Both the position numbers and the translations under genes were made by a program. DNA of 64,000 nt from Emiliania huxleyi CCMP1516 (Eukaryota; Haptophyta; Isochrysidales; Noelaerhabdaceae). Each line of letters starts with the position of its first letter. Position 1 is the first letter of the stretch. The notes below the pieces were generated by a model that had not been told where the DNA came from, ran no database searches, and saw only the letters and a program-made list of their open reading frames with translations. The stretch lies in NCBI RefSeq assembly GCF_000372725.1, contig NW_005200543.1, positions 147,055-211,054 of the forward strand, in the 5' to 3' direction. Below, one piece after another: positions 42,661 through 51,774 of the stretch.

Positions 42661-43470
42661 TCACGCCGCCGGCTCCGAGCGCAGCCGCACCTGTCCGATC
42701 GCCACGGGCTGCCCCAGCTCGAAGCGCTCGCTGGACACCGCCGGGCCGGCGAATGCGTCTCCCGCAGTGGCGCCCGGCGGCCGCCCTGCGCCGCCCTCGC
42801 CCTTGCCCTTGCCTCCGCCTCCGAGGGAGGTGGCCTCAAAGACGGCGACCTGGGAGCAGAGGGCAAAGGCTCGCGCAAGGTGCGCTGGCAACGCGCGCGC
42901 GCTAATGGGCGGCACCTGGATGCAGACCGTCTCGCCAGGGGTGGGCGGGCAGAGGAACTGCAGCCGCTTGGTGCCGTCCGCGCTCTCGAGCCAGCCGACG
43001 AATCTTGCCGAGCCGCCGCCGCGAGGCAGCAGCAGCTGCTCGTTGATCTCGTGCCCGCCGAGTGACGCCCGAACGACGCGCATTTGGCCTGTTTTGTGGG
43101 GGCGGCGGGTGACAGTAGTCTTGCGAAACGTGCGGGTGAGAGGACACCGCGACGAGTGGAAATGGCGTTTGGTCATGTGTTTGAGAATTGCACGGGGCGG
43201 CTCGCGGCTGGGCGCGCCGCGGCTCGGCGAGGCGGACTCGCGCAGTGTGACCACGATCTCGTAAGCGGCGCCCGGTCGGCCCACCCACTCGCCCGCACCG
43301 TCGCTCGTGAGGGCCGGTTGTTGCGAGGGCCGCGCGAACAGAGCGGCGACCATCCTCGAGGCGGAGGCGCCGGCGCCGCCGCTGCCGAACGGGGCGAGCT
43401 TGATGTCGACGCGCGCGCCGGAGGCGAGCGATGGGGGTGCAGGCGCGCTGCTTGCCCACGGGAGCGCCAT
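42661..43470 (-). CDS. Hypothetical protein, two exons
   Basis: Exon 1 (43470-43242) starts MALPWASSAPAPPSLASGAR and includes VDIKLAPFGSGG and AYEIVVTLR. A GC-AG intron (43089-43241) joins exon 2 (43088-42661), giving EIVVTLRQMRVVRASLGGHE, INEQLLLPRGGGSARFVGWL, LQFLCPPTPGETVCIQVPPI and a Gly-rich insert; 218 residues in all. The alternating hydrophobic pattern suggests a beta-sandwich. No family recognised. It ends AIGQVRLRSEPAA. Confidence 0.6.
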   Translation of the reverse strand: MALPWASSAPAPPSLASGARVDIKLAPFGSGGAGASASRMVAALFARPSQQPALTSDGAGEWVGRPGAAYEIVVTLRESASPSRGAPSREPPRAILKHMTKRHFHSSRCPLTRTFRKTTVTRRPHKTGQMRVVRASLGGHEINEQLLLPRGGGSARFVGWLESADGTKRLQFLCPPTPGETVCIQVPPISARALPAHLARAFALCSQVAVFEATSLGGGGKGKGEGGAGRPPGATAGDAFAGPAVSSERFELGQPVAIGQVRLRSEPAA

Positions 43471-43675
43471 GACAAGTCGGACGGGCTGGTAGTCGGACGG
43501 GCTGACAAACGGACAGACTCCGAGGATGCGCGATGCGATTTTTTTCTGCGAGCTCAGGCAGTCCCACCGACCTTAAGATGAGAAGGGTGACTGACCGGAC
43601 GGAAAACAAGGAAAAAGAAAAGCCGCCACATCATCCTCAAAAAGAAAAAATCCTGCGTACTGCATCGTGGATCGC

Positions 43676-43740
43676 GTCACACCAATCCTCGCCACCCAAC
43701 GCGGCCAAAGGATATCCACCTCGCGAACCTCGAGAGACTG
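43676..43740 (+). repeat. Short repeat E, copy 2
   Basis: Same 60-base sequence as 20408-20470 (TCACACCAATCCTCGCCACC, AAAGGATATCCACCTCG), ending about 37 bases before the ATG at 43777. A second partial copy of its start follows (GCGTCACACCAGCCTCGCTA). Confidence 0.65.
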
Positions 43741-43776
43741 CATCGCGTCACACCAGCCTCGCTACCAGCCAACGTC

Positions 43777-44620
43777 ATGGTCTCCAACATCGCCCAGAAG
43801 CTCGCCGACAAGGAGAAGTCGGACGATGCGCCGCCGTGGTCACGCGTCGTGCCGCTCGCGATGATCGCGTGCGTCGCGGCCATCCTCGCCTCGCCGGGCT
43901 CCGTCGTCGGCCCCGACGGGCCGGTCCCGCGCTTCTCCGCGGTCTCCGCCCGGCTCGCTGCGCGCGACGCTGGCGGCGCGGCGGAGCAGGAGGCGGGAGC
44001 GGCCGTCGCGCCGCTGCTCGCCGGCCTGCACGGCCGCGCCCTCGTCCTCGGCGCCGCCGGCTTCACGTCGCTCCTCTCGCTCCCCGGACTCGGTTCACGC
44101 GCCATCCCGGTGGACGAGCGGCCGCACCTGGCGCCCGCGCTGGCGGCGGCGGCCGCCGCCGCCGGCGCCTCGCCGCCTCTCAACCTCTCAACCTCCAACC
44201 TGAGCGCGGTCGCCTCCGAGTCGGTCGACGCCGTCGTCTCTCTGTCGGCGCTCTGCCGCGCCAACCTCACGGCCGCGCTCGCAGAGGTGAGGCGGGTGCT
44301 AAAGTCGAACGGGCGCCTCGTCGTCTTCGAGCCGACCCTCGGGCTCGACTCGCGCTCCACTCGCCGCCTCCAGGTCCTCGCCTCGCCGCTGCACGAGGCG
44401 CGTCCACCCTTACCGCCCAGTGTCTATAGTCGACGGTCAGACTGTTCTTCACCTCTACCTACCTGCGTAGGCGCTGACCGACGGCTGCCGCCTGGACGAC
44501 GACCTCGCCGGCCTGCTCGAGGAGGGCGGCTGGAGTCGGCAGAGCATGGCGAGGCACTCGCTCGCCGCCGCGCGCAGCTGGCTGACGGCGCCGTTCGTGC
44601 TCGGCGTGTGGAGGCCGTGA
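43777..44620 (+). CDS. Membrane-anchored methyltransferase-like protein
   Basis: Two exons, 43777-44397 and 44471-44620, over a 73-base GC-AG intron; 256 residues. A single hydrophobic segment near residues 25-42 (VVPLAMIACVAAILAS) could be an anchor. Then a Rossmann methyltransferase of the type-11 kind: LVLGAAGFTSLLSLP (weak motif I), ESVDAVVSLSALCR, and ALAEVRRVLKSNGRLVVFEP, which matches the typical R-V-L-K-P-G-G-x-L motif. The end (GLLEEGGWSRQSMARHS) fits the last strands. Motif I deviates from the usual G-x-G, so cofactor binding is uncertain. Confidence 0.7.
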
Positions 44621-44687
44621 TTGCTGATGGAAAGAAAGAAAGGAGGGGCGAACTGATGGAAGGGGGCGTGTGGCGATTTCGGCGTTC

Positions 44688-44752
44688 TTGCACTTGGAGC
44701 ACTTGGAGTGCAGTCATTAACCTCACATCCAGGCCCGGGGGGCTGACGTCTT
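44688..44752 (+). repeat. Short dispersed repeat, copy 3
   Basis: CACTTGGAGCACTTGGAGTG then CAGTCATTAACCTCACATCC. Same element as 11122-11192 and 39625-39690, here just after the methyltransferase gene. Confidence 0.75.
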
Positions 44753-44778
44753 TGTTACTTTTTTTCGCGCGCTGTGCT

Positions 44779-45275
44779 GGATTCGGTACTTCAGCTTGGT
44801 ATAGTATCATTGGATTGCAGATCATACCCCAGGGCTATACCCTGATACCCTCTTGAGAGGACCCGCATTGGGCCCCTAGAGGATAGGCTGATACCCTGGT
44901 GGGTTACCCTTCACACCGGACACGACCCCCTCTTCACACCTCTTCGCGCGCTGCGCGCGCGCCAAGACAGACAACGCGCTCGAGTGAGCGTCGCGCAGGA
45001 GGGAGGCGAGCGCACCACTAAGCAATGCGCTGGGCGAGGAGGGCGCTAATGGCGGCCGTCGTCGCGTTTGACGGGCCCGCGGCCGCAGCCGGTGCGGCTG
45101 CAGCCGCGGGAGGGCTCGGACCTCGGTGCGAGGTGTGAATTGTCGCTTCGCTGCGCGGCCGCCGATGATACCTTGATACCCAGCCGAGATAAGTCCCCAC
45201 AGAGGCCTAGAGCATACCTTGATACCCCCTCGAGAACAATACAATGATACTATACCAAGCTGAAGTACCGAATCC
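44779..45275. mobile_element. MITE-like element with perfect 34-bp terminal inverted repeats
   Basis: GGATTCGGTACTTCAGCTTG at 44779 and the reverse complement ending at 45275; arms of 34 bases match without error (44779-44812 and 45242-45275). The interior (about 430 bases) has no transposase but contains several TGATACCCT-type motifs. No clear target-site duplication (flanks TGCT and TGGG). It ends 21 bases before the first usable codon of the co-chaperone gene. Confidence 0.8.
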
Positions 45276-45295
45276 TGGGCTCGGCTCGGCTGAAG

Positions 45296-48200
45296 GTGCC
45301 GACTCTGCTCGTGCTGCTGTGCGCGCTGGTGCCACTGGCCGCCCAGGGCGCCGGCGCCAACCTTCACGAGCCTCCCTCGGGAGCTCAGGCCGAGCCATCG
45401 GCCGACGCGCCGCCAGCGCCGGCCGAGGACGACATCGTGGCTCGCTCAACCTTCACGCTCACCTCGGGCGGCGGTTCGCGTGGCTACGAGTGCGTGGTGC
45501 GGCGTGGCCAGGACGCCGCCGCCGCGGCCGTCGCCTTCGCGGAGGAGCACGCGCTCAACGTCGACGGCGTGCTCCAGATCGCGCAGCACCTGGTCGGACA
45601 GGTGGAGAGCGCCGCCTACGAGCCGCCAAAGGAGCTGCGGCTGCGGACGGCCGGCGCGCACAAGAAGAGGGCCGAGTCGCTGGCCAAGGAGGGCGTGCAT
45701 GACGAGGCGGCCGAGCACCTGGCACGCGCGCTGATGCGGCCAGGGCTCGAGACCGACATCGTGGCCAGCTTGAAGGCGCAGTTTGGCACGGCGATGCGGC
45801 TGCTTGCGCAGCAGAGGCAGCAGGAGGAGAAGGAGGCGGCGGAGCAGGCGGCGGCGGCGGCGCGCGCGGCCGAGGAGGCGGCGGCGCTGGTGGAGGCGCG
45901 GGCGCGCGCCGCGGAGGCGGAGGCGGATTGGTCCTCCTTTCTGGCCGAGGTGCTCGCCCCCTCGAAGCTCCGGGTGGACGCGCGAGGTGCGGCAGAGGGC
46001 GAGGGCGGCGAGGGCGGCGAGGCAGCTGCGGAGCCGCTGGTGGAGATGCCGCTGACGCTGACGCGGCGCGGCGAGGGCGGCGAGGGAGGCGGGCAGGAGG
46101 TGGTCACTCTGCGGGTGCACAAGGGGCAGGACGCGTCGGAGCAGGTCTTCGCCTTTTGCGCCGCCAACGGGCTGCACTCGGCGGACGAGGTGAGCAAGCT
46201 GGGCGGCCTTGTCAGCGGGCGGCTCGAGGAGGCGGGCCACGCGCGCGAGGAGGCGACGAGTGCGGCGGCGCTCGTCGTGCGCGGCGCCAGGCAGCGGCGC
46301 GAGGGCGGCTATCCGCCACCCCAAGTTTACCCACCTCACCACCTCCCCACCCTCACCTCCAGGCAGCGGCGCGAGGGGGACTACTCCGCCGCGGGCGCCG
46401 CGTTCGCTCGCGCGCTGCACCATGCCGGCGCGGGCGAACTGAGCAAGGAGCAGCTGGCCTTCTAGGAACGTTCTAGGAACCTTCTAGGAACTTTCTAGGC
46501 GCGGGCGAACTGAGCAAGGAGCAGCTGGCCTTCTAGGAACGTTCTAGGAACCTTCTAGGAACTTTCTAGGCGCGGGCGAACTGAGCAAGGAGCAGCTGGC
46601 CTTCTAGGAACGTTCTAGGAACCTTCTAGGAACTTTCTAGGCGCGGGCGAACTGAGCAAGGAGCAGCTGGCCTTCTAGGGACGTTCTAGGAACCTTCTAG
46701 GAACTTTCTAGGCGAGCTGAGCGAGGAGCAGCTGGCCGCCGCCAAGAGTGGGGTGGTCGAGATGATGCGCGCGGAGCGGCGGACGGTTCCTTTCCTGGAG
46801 GCGATGGCGAGGGGGGCGTGGGAGGAGGCGGTCGCATTCCTAGAGACGGTGCCGCGCGAGGAGCGGTCGGCGCCACGGCTGCAGCTGCTCGAGGCGCGCG
46901 CCTACCAGAAGCTCGGGCGGTGGGGCAGCGCGCAGCGCGCGGCGGCGCGCGTCGTGGAGGCGAGCGCGACGCACAGCAGCTGGGAGCGCGGGCAGCCGCG
47001 CATGCTCGCGGTGGCGTTGGGCAGCGCCGCGGCGCTCGAGCTCGGCGACGGCAAGAAGGCGCCCTCTTCAGAGAGAGCCGAGAGCAGCCGAGAGCAGCCG
47101 AGAGCAGCCGAGAGCAGCCGAGAGCAGCCGAGAGCAGCCGAGAGCAGCCGAGAGCAGCCGAGAGCAGCCGAGACTAGGCGCTCGACTTCTTCTCGAGCGT
47201 GCTCAAGTACGACCCGGACCAGTCCTCCGTCCGCGAGCAGTACAAGAAGCTCAAGGCGGTGCTCAAGCTGACCGAGGAGGCCGAGGCGCAGCTGACCAAA
47301 GGGTACAACCACAAGGCGGTCAAGGCGCTCGACGACGTGCTCGGCAAGCTGCGCGGGATGGACGTCGGCTCCGCGCTGTTTCGCGCGCAGCTGCTGCTCA
47401 AGCTGTGCCGCGCGCGGTCCGCGATGAACAAGCACGAGGAGGCAATGCACGCCGGACGGCGTATACAGGGCGGCCATCGCACTCTCGGACCGGTTAGGGC
47501 AACCTCGGTCTAGGCGATGCACGACTGCCAGACGGCGTACCGAGCGGTCACCGAGCCGGGCCCAGGCGAGACTTCCCGAGATCACCCGAGACTTCCCGAG
47601 ATCACCCGAGATCACCCGAGATCACCCGACGTCACAGCGCTGGGCCCAAGCGTCACCGAGATCACCGGAGATCACCCGAGATCGAGATCGCCGAGGTCAT
47701 CCCAAGGTCGCCCGAGACCAGGCGTGCCCGTCTCGCCGGCGCGCGTGCGCGAGGCGCTCGAGGCGCGCGCCTCGGCGCACGAGCACGACAAGAACTTTGA
47801 CGGCGCGGTGGCCGACTGGCGCGCCGCGCTGGACAAGGCGCCGGCGGGCGAGAAGGCGCAGGAGCTGCAGCAGCGGCTCAGCCACGCGCTGGACCGGCAG
47901 CGGAGGTGGCAGTGCGTCGACCCGTCCGACCGCAAGGCGTGGCAGGACAACCGCTGCGGCCACCCCGGAGACCCAAAGAGCGGGCGCGACCACAGAGCTG
48001 TGCTCGAGCTGCCGGCCAACCTCGACCAGCTCGCGCCCGAGGCGCAGTGCGGCTGGGTGAACCGGCAGTACAGGATCGCTGCTAGCCAGGAGACCCGGCT
48101 CAACACACACACGCCCCGCTCCTACTTCGCGCACCGACGCGCAAACTCTCCAAGTGCACCCAACCAAGATAGAGGGCCCGACCGAGCCGCGCTCCGCCCA

Positions 48201-48345
48201 CGCCTTCAGGAAGCTGGCGCGCGTGTGGCACCCCGACCGGTACAAGGGCGTCAAGGCGAGAGCGGAGCGGAAGATGCGCGAGTGCGCAGAGGCGAAGGAG
48301 GTGCTCGTGAGGCAGCTGCGGTGCAGTGAGCACAAGGGGAGGTAG
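45296..48345 (+). CDS. TPR and J-domain co-chaperone (DNAJC3/P58-like)
   Basis: Seven exons: 45296-46290, 46363-46433, 46712-47058, 47178-47441, 47514-47559, 47722-48073, 48210-48345; about 736 residues. An ER signal peptide (TLLVLLCALVPLAAQGAGA) is followed by helical TPR-like repeats (GVHDEAAEHLARALMRPG, LTKGYNHKAVKALDDVLGKL, KNFDGAVADWRAALDKAP) and a C-terminal J domain with WVNRQYRKLARVWHPDRYKG, the HPD motif being essential for Hsp70 stimulation. TPR plus C-terminal J with a signal peptide is the DNAJC3 layout, so ER-lumen co-chaperone is the likely role. The frame opens at GTG 45296; no ATG precedes in frame and a MITE lies directly upstream, so the native start is hidden or lost. Introns 1-5 are GC-AG with direct repeats; intron 6 would be GA-AG, or GT-AG with loss of two J-domain residues. 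Confidence 0.8.
46434..46711 (+). repeat. Intron 2 amplified as 71-bp tandem units
   Basis: Four head-to-tail units start at 46430, 46501, 46572 and 46643. Each holds a copy of the exon boundary (GCGGGCGAACTGAGCAAGGA) and then TTCTAGGAAC-type 11-mers ending in CTAGG. Every unit has its own potential GC donor and TAG acceptor. The longest excision (46434-46711) restores the protein frame. Confidence 0.85.
47059..47177 (+). repeat. Intron 3 with (AGAGCAGCCG) decamers
   Basis: About ten copies of a decamer between a GC donor and a TAG acceptor in the co-chaperone gene. Confidence 0.85.
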
Positions 48346-48660
48346 CGCCTTCGTCGGAGGTAGGGGCGCTCATCTCAACTGTGTGTTTGAACTTCCCCGC
48401 CGTGGCCCCGCCGGGAAAAAACAAACAAACACTTCGCGGTTTTCAAAAAGGCAAAAATCGCTTCACTGCGATTGGCACTTCACCCTGTGCCGGGCGGAGG
48501 CGCTTTTTTTAGAGGTAAGGTACATCTTTTTCCGGCCTAGGCGGGGCGGTGGGCGTGCGCAACGGCGGTGCGATGGGTCTCTCAAAAGAAAGAAATTGTT
48601 CTCTCGACGCGGGACTTATATAGGAATTTTTCTTTGTTGCGCCTTTTCTTTTCCTCGACC
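48346..48660 (+). promoter_or_regulatory. Promoter region of the F-box/RCC1 gene with TATA-like box
   Basis: Between co-chaperone stop and the leader motif. A TTATATAGG box lies at 48617-48625, about 100 bases before the ATG, so transcription would start near 48645-48650, just before the leader motif. No gene in this stretch. Confidence 0.45.
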
Positions 48661-48712
48661 TGTGTCGAGCCTGTCTGCTGTGAGAGAGAGTTGTGGTTGT
48701 CTAAATTCTTTT
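48661..48712 (+). promoter_or_regulatory. Shared leader motif upstream of 48720
   Basis: TGTGTCGAGCCTGTCTGCTG then TGAGAGAGAGTTG and AAATTCTT. The first part is identical to the minus-strand copy at 37587-37622. Confidence 0.45.
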
Positions 48713-48719
48713 CCTCGCG

Positions 48720-50150
48720 ATGTCCACCCCGCCGCGGCGCCGCTCGCGCCGCCTCGCCTCCGCCGCCACCGCCGCCCCCTCGCCAAGCACGCCGCCGCCC
48801 GCCCGCCTCCTCGACCTCCCCACGGAGCTCCTCGTGCGCGCCCTCTCTCACTGCGACCCCGCCGACATCGCTCGCGTCGCGACCGTCTCGCTGCTCTTCC
48901 ACGCCTCGCTTGCGCTGGAGGCCATCCGCTTGTGGGCGCAAGAGCGCGGCTTCGAGCTGCCGGCGCTGCCAGAGGGCGAGAGCTGCGCCGTGCGGTGGCT
49001 GTGCTATTCGGCGCTGCTGCGCGAGTCCAACCCACCGGCGAGGGCGGCGGCAGGCACTCGGCACAGCCTCTTCATCGACGGCGAGGGGCGGCTCTCGTCG
49101 TGCGGCTCTGCGCCGGATCACGCCGCAGGCCTCCTTGGCCACGGCGAGGGCGTGGCGCGGCTCAACACGCCGACCCGCCTCCCCTCCACGCTGGGCGGCG
49201 AGCGCGCCGTGAGCGTGTCGGCTGGAGGATTCCAGTGTCTCGCCCTCACCGGCAGCGGGGCTGTTTGGAGCTGGGGCCAGGGAGGCTTGGGCGCGCTGGG
49301 CCACGGCGACCAGGAGGATCAGTGGCAGCCGACGAAGATCGAGGCCTTGGCGGGCCAGCGCGTCGTCGCTGTCTCTTCTGGACGCGAGCACGGCCTAGCC
49401 CTCACCGGCGACGGAGACGTCTGGAGCTGGGGCTTTGGAGGGCGAGGCCGGTTGGGCCACGGCAACCAGCACATCCAGCTGCTGCCGAAGGAGATCGAGA
49501 CCTTCGCAGGGCAGCGGGCCATCGCACTCTCGGCTGGAACGCGCCACAGCCTCGCCCTCACCGCCGACGGCGCCGTCTGGAGCTGGGGCGATGGAGAGGA
49601 TGGCCAGCTGGGCCACGGCGACACGCAGCTACAGCTGCTGCCAAAGAAGATCGAGACCTTGGCTGACCAGCGTGTCGTCGCTGTGTCGGCTGGAATGGTG
49701 CACAACCTCGCCCTCACCACCGACGGCAGCGTTTGGAGCTGGGGCGATGGAGCCTTTGGCAGGCTTGGCCACGGCGACACGCAGGACCAGCTGCTGCCCA
49801 AGAAGGTCGAGGCTTTTGCTGGGCGGCGCGTCGTCGCTGTGTCGGCGGGATACTTCCACAGCCTCGCCATCACCGCCGACGGAGCTGTCTGGAGCTGGGG
49901 TCATGGAGGCTGGGGCCAGCTGGGCCACGGCGACGAGCAGCAGAACCAGCTGCTGCCCAAGAAGGTCGAGGCCTTTTCTACCCAGCGCGTCATCGCCGTG
50001 TCGGCTGGAGGCTGCCACAGCCTCGCCATCACCGCCGATGGCGCCGTCTTGACCTGGGGCAAGGGCGGAAGCGGTTTCCTAGGCCACGGGGAGGACCTGT
50101 CGAACCAGCTGCTGCCCAAGAAGGTCGAGACGTGGGCGCCGGGGCAGTGA
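48720..50150 (+). CDS. F-box and RCC1-repeat protein, copy 1
   Basis: Single exon, 476 residues. After a basic start (PPRRRSRRLA) an F-box-like helix bundle spans residues 28-75 (LLDLPTELLVRALSHCDPAD, then VATVSLLFHASL). About seven RCC1 repeats of 51-52 residues follow, each with VVAVSAG.HSLA, DGAVWSWG and GQLGHGD signatures, forming a seven-bladed propeller. F-box plus propeller suggests an SCF ubiquitin-ligase substrate receptor. A close paralogue lies at 51775-53193 in opposite orientation. Confidence 0.88.
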   Translation: MSTPPRRRSRRLASAATAAPSPSTPPPARLLDLPTELLVRALSHCDPADIARVATVSLLFHASLALEAIRLWAQERGFELPALPEGESCAVRWLCYSALLRESNPPARAAAGTRHSLFIDGEGRLSSCGSAPDHAAGLLGHGEGVARLNTPTRLPSTLGGERAVSVSAGGFQCLALTGSGAVWSWGQGGLGALGHGDQEDQWQPTKIEALAGQRVVAVSSGREHGLALTGDGDVWSWGFGGRGRLGHGNQHIQLLPKEIETFAGQRAIALSAGTRHSLALTADGAVWSWGDGEDGQLGHGDTQLQLLPKKIETLADQRVVAVSAGMVHNLALTTDGSVWSWGDGAFGRLGHGDTQDQLLPKKVEAFAGRRVVAVSAGYFHSLAITADGAVWSWGHGGWGQLGHGDEQQNQLLPKKVEAFSTQRVIAVSAGGCHSLAITADGAVLTWGKGGSGFLGHGEDLSNQLLPKKVETWAPGQ

Positions 50151-50642
50151 GCAGGGAAGGAGGCGAGGAGCGCAGGAGCCGAAGTTACTGACGTTGCTGC
50201 TGATACAAGCTAGCGGTCCACATCACGGGTACGGGCACTCCCCCTCAAACTCCCCCGTGCTAGGACGACGCGACAGTGTGTACTTCCAACAACAGCTGGG
50301 TGTCGACAGTCTTCTCGGCCTTCTGCCCCTCTCTCCGACTGCGACTCCCCCCCAGCCCCACGCGCCACGCTCACGTATTCTTTTCGCGCACAACCCAGGG
50401 CGAGATCGTTGTGTAATGTGGACGTTAGGGACGTACCGTACAAAAAACTCGCCTTGGACGGGGCTACTAAACTCTCTCCCGATTACATTTCGGGCCACAC
50501 GACACGAGTCCCCGTCTACAGTTCCGCAGAGGGGCGCTATCCTACCTTCTACCTGCGTACTTGTACTTGCGCGTGGCAACATACACTACAGCTGGGTCCG
50601 GCGCCGACGACTACCCCTGGAGCAGCGCGAGGAGCTCGCGCT
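50151..50642. other. Spacer downstream of RCC1 copy 1
   Basis: No supported gene; contains a GACAGTGTGTACTTCCAACA patch without known function and the 3' end of the minus-strand gene that follows. Confidence 0.4.
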
Positions 50643-51420
50643 TCAGCAGCGGCACCAGCGCAGGCCCTCGCGCTCGAGGAACATGGGCACGTTGTGGTGG
50701 AAGGTGTCGTGCTCATGCAGGTCGAGCCCCGGCGCGTGCGCGACGAGCCGGGCCTGCATCATGTCGACAGCGTTGCCCGCGCCGACGTGCACGGCCGCAC
50801 GGCCGCCTCGCGCGTGCATCACCGGGAGGGCGTGTCGCGGTGCACGCGCGCCTGGGCTCGGCCGGCACGCACGCGCCGTGCGTCAGGTCCAGGTCCACCC
50901 GCGGGTCTATGAGACACTTCCTAGACACTTCCTGGACACTTCCTGGACACGTCAGGCGCAAGTCCACCCGCGGGCCAAACGAGACCAGCGCCATCGGAAA
51001 GGCCGCGGCGACAGCGCTGGCGTTCTCCCGCGATGGTCCCCACACCGTGCGGTAGTAGCCGCCCGAGGACCAAGCGACGCCAAAGAGGCGTCGCAGCATC
51101 GGCAGCACCATCCCCGAGTCGGCCGTCGTCACGGCGATTGCGCCGCCACCCTCGGCAAAGCGCAGGAGCGTGGGACCGAGCTCACGCTCCACGGCCGGGA
51201 TGGCCCGCGAGTCCTCAGACAAGTCGGAGAGGATGAGCGCGTGGAAGCGTCCAGACGAGATGGCTCGCCGGCGGGGCGCTCGCCACCCTCCAGGCCAATG
51301 CGCTCGTGGTGCAGCCCGCGCCATGCCGTCTCGACGGCTCGGCGCTGCTCGGCGGGCAGAGGCGGGGTGATCAGTGTTGGGGACGACTCCCTCTCAATCA
51401 GCAGGAGGTGCTCGCTCATG
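50643..51420 (-). CDS. Hypothetical protein between the two RCC1 genes
   Basis: ATG at 51420 starts MSEHLLLIERESSPTLITPP, continuing AEQRRAVETAWRGLHHERIG; near 51265 the frame must shift by one base to reach FHALILSDLSEDSRAIPAVE, LRFAEGGGAIAVTTADSGM and LRRLFGVAWSSGGYYRTVWG. Then a GC-AG intron (50907-50975, flanked by a CCGCGGGTGGACCTG direct repeat) and a very short GC-AG intron (50807-50849, 43 bases) lead to AAVHVGAGNAVDMMQARLVA and a stop at 50643. The GGGAIAVTTAD part recalls trehalose-utilisation/glutamine-amidotransferase-like folds (ThuA), but this is weak. The frameshift may be a sequence error. Confidence 0.45.
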
Positions 51421-51774
51421 AAATCGCTGCTCACACCAGTGCCATCGCTGCTCACACCAGTGCCACGCCAGCCTTCACAGCAAGAGCGCCGGTCCCGAAG
51501 ACAGCCCGTGTGCGGCGCTCCTTGGCTGCCCGATCAGCGGCGCGTTGGCGCTCCTCGGCCGCGGAGCCCACGCGCCGGCCTTCGGCGCGCGCCGCGTCAA
51601 GAGCGTTGGCCGACTCTGCGGCAGTCAACTATTTGCTTGGTATGGTACGATTCCGCGCGCCAAAGGGAGTGGTGCGGCCCCCCTCCGCCCCACCGCCCGC
51701 CTACTTGCTAGGCCCTCCTAGGAGGCTGCAGACACTGACGACAGCGGCCGTCTTCCCGTACCATAACCGCTGCC
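51421..51774. other. Spacer
   Basis: Contains a tandem CATCGCTGCTCACACCAGTG doublet at about 51424-51464. No gene supported. Confidence 0.4.

Noticed and set aside
44779-45275. Rho-independent-like terminator or tRNA cluster at the inverted repeat
   Set aside because: Arms are 34 bases and 430 bases apart, which fits a MITE and not a terminator; no tRNA fold seen.
45446-46423. 325-residue minus frame opposite the co-chaperone exon 1
   Set aside because: Leu/Arg repeat shadow of helical coding sequence; no conserved features.
46430-46713. CRISPR-like array (four 71-bp units)
   Set aside because: Units are fully identical tandem repeats without distinct spacers and lie inside a eukaryotic intron.
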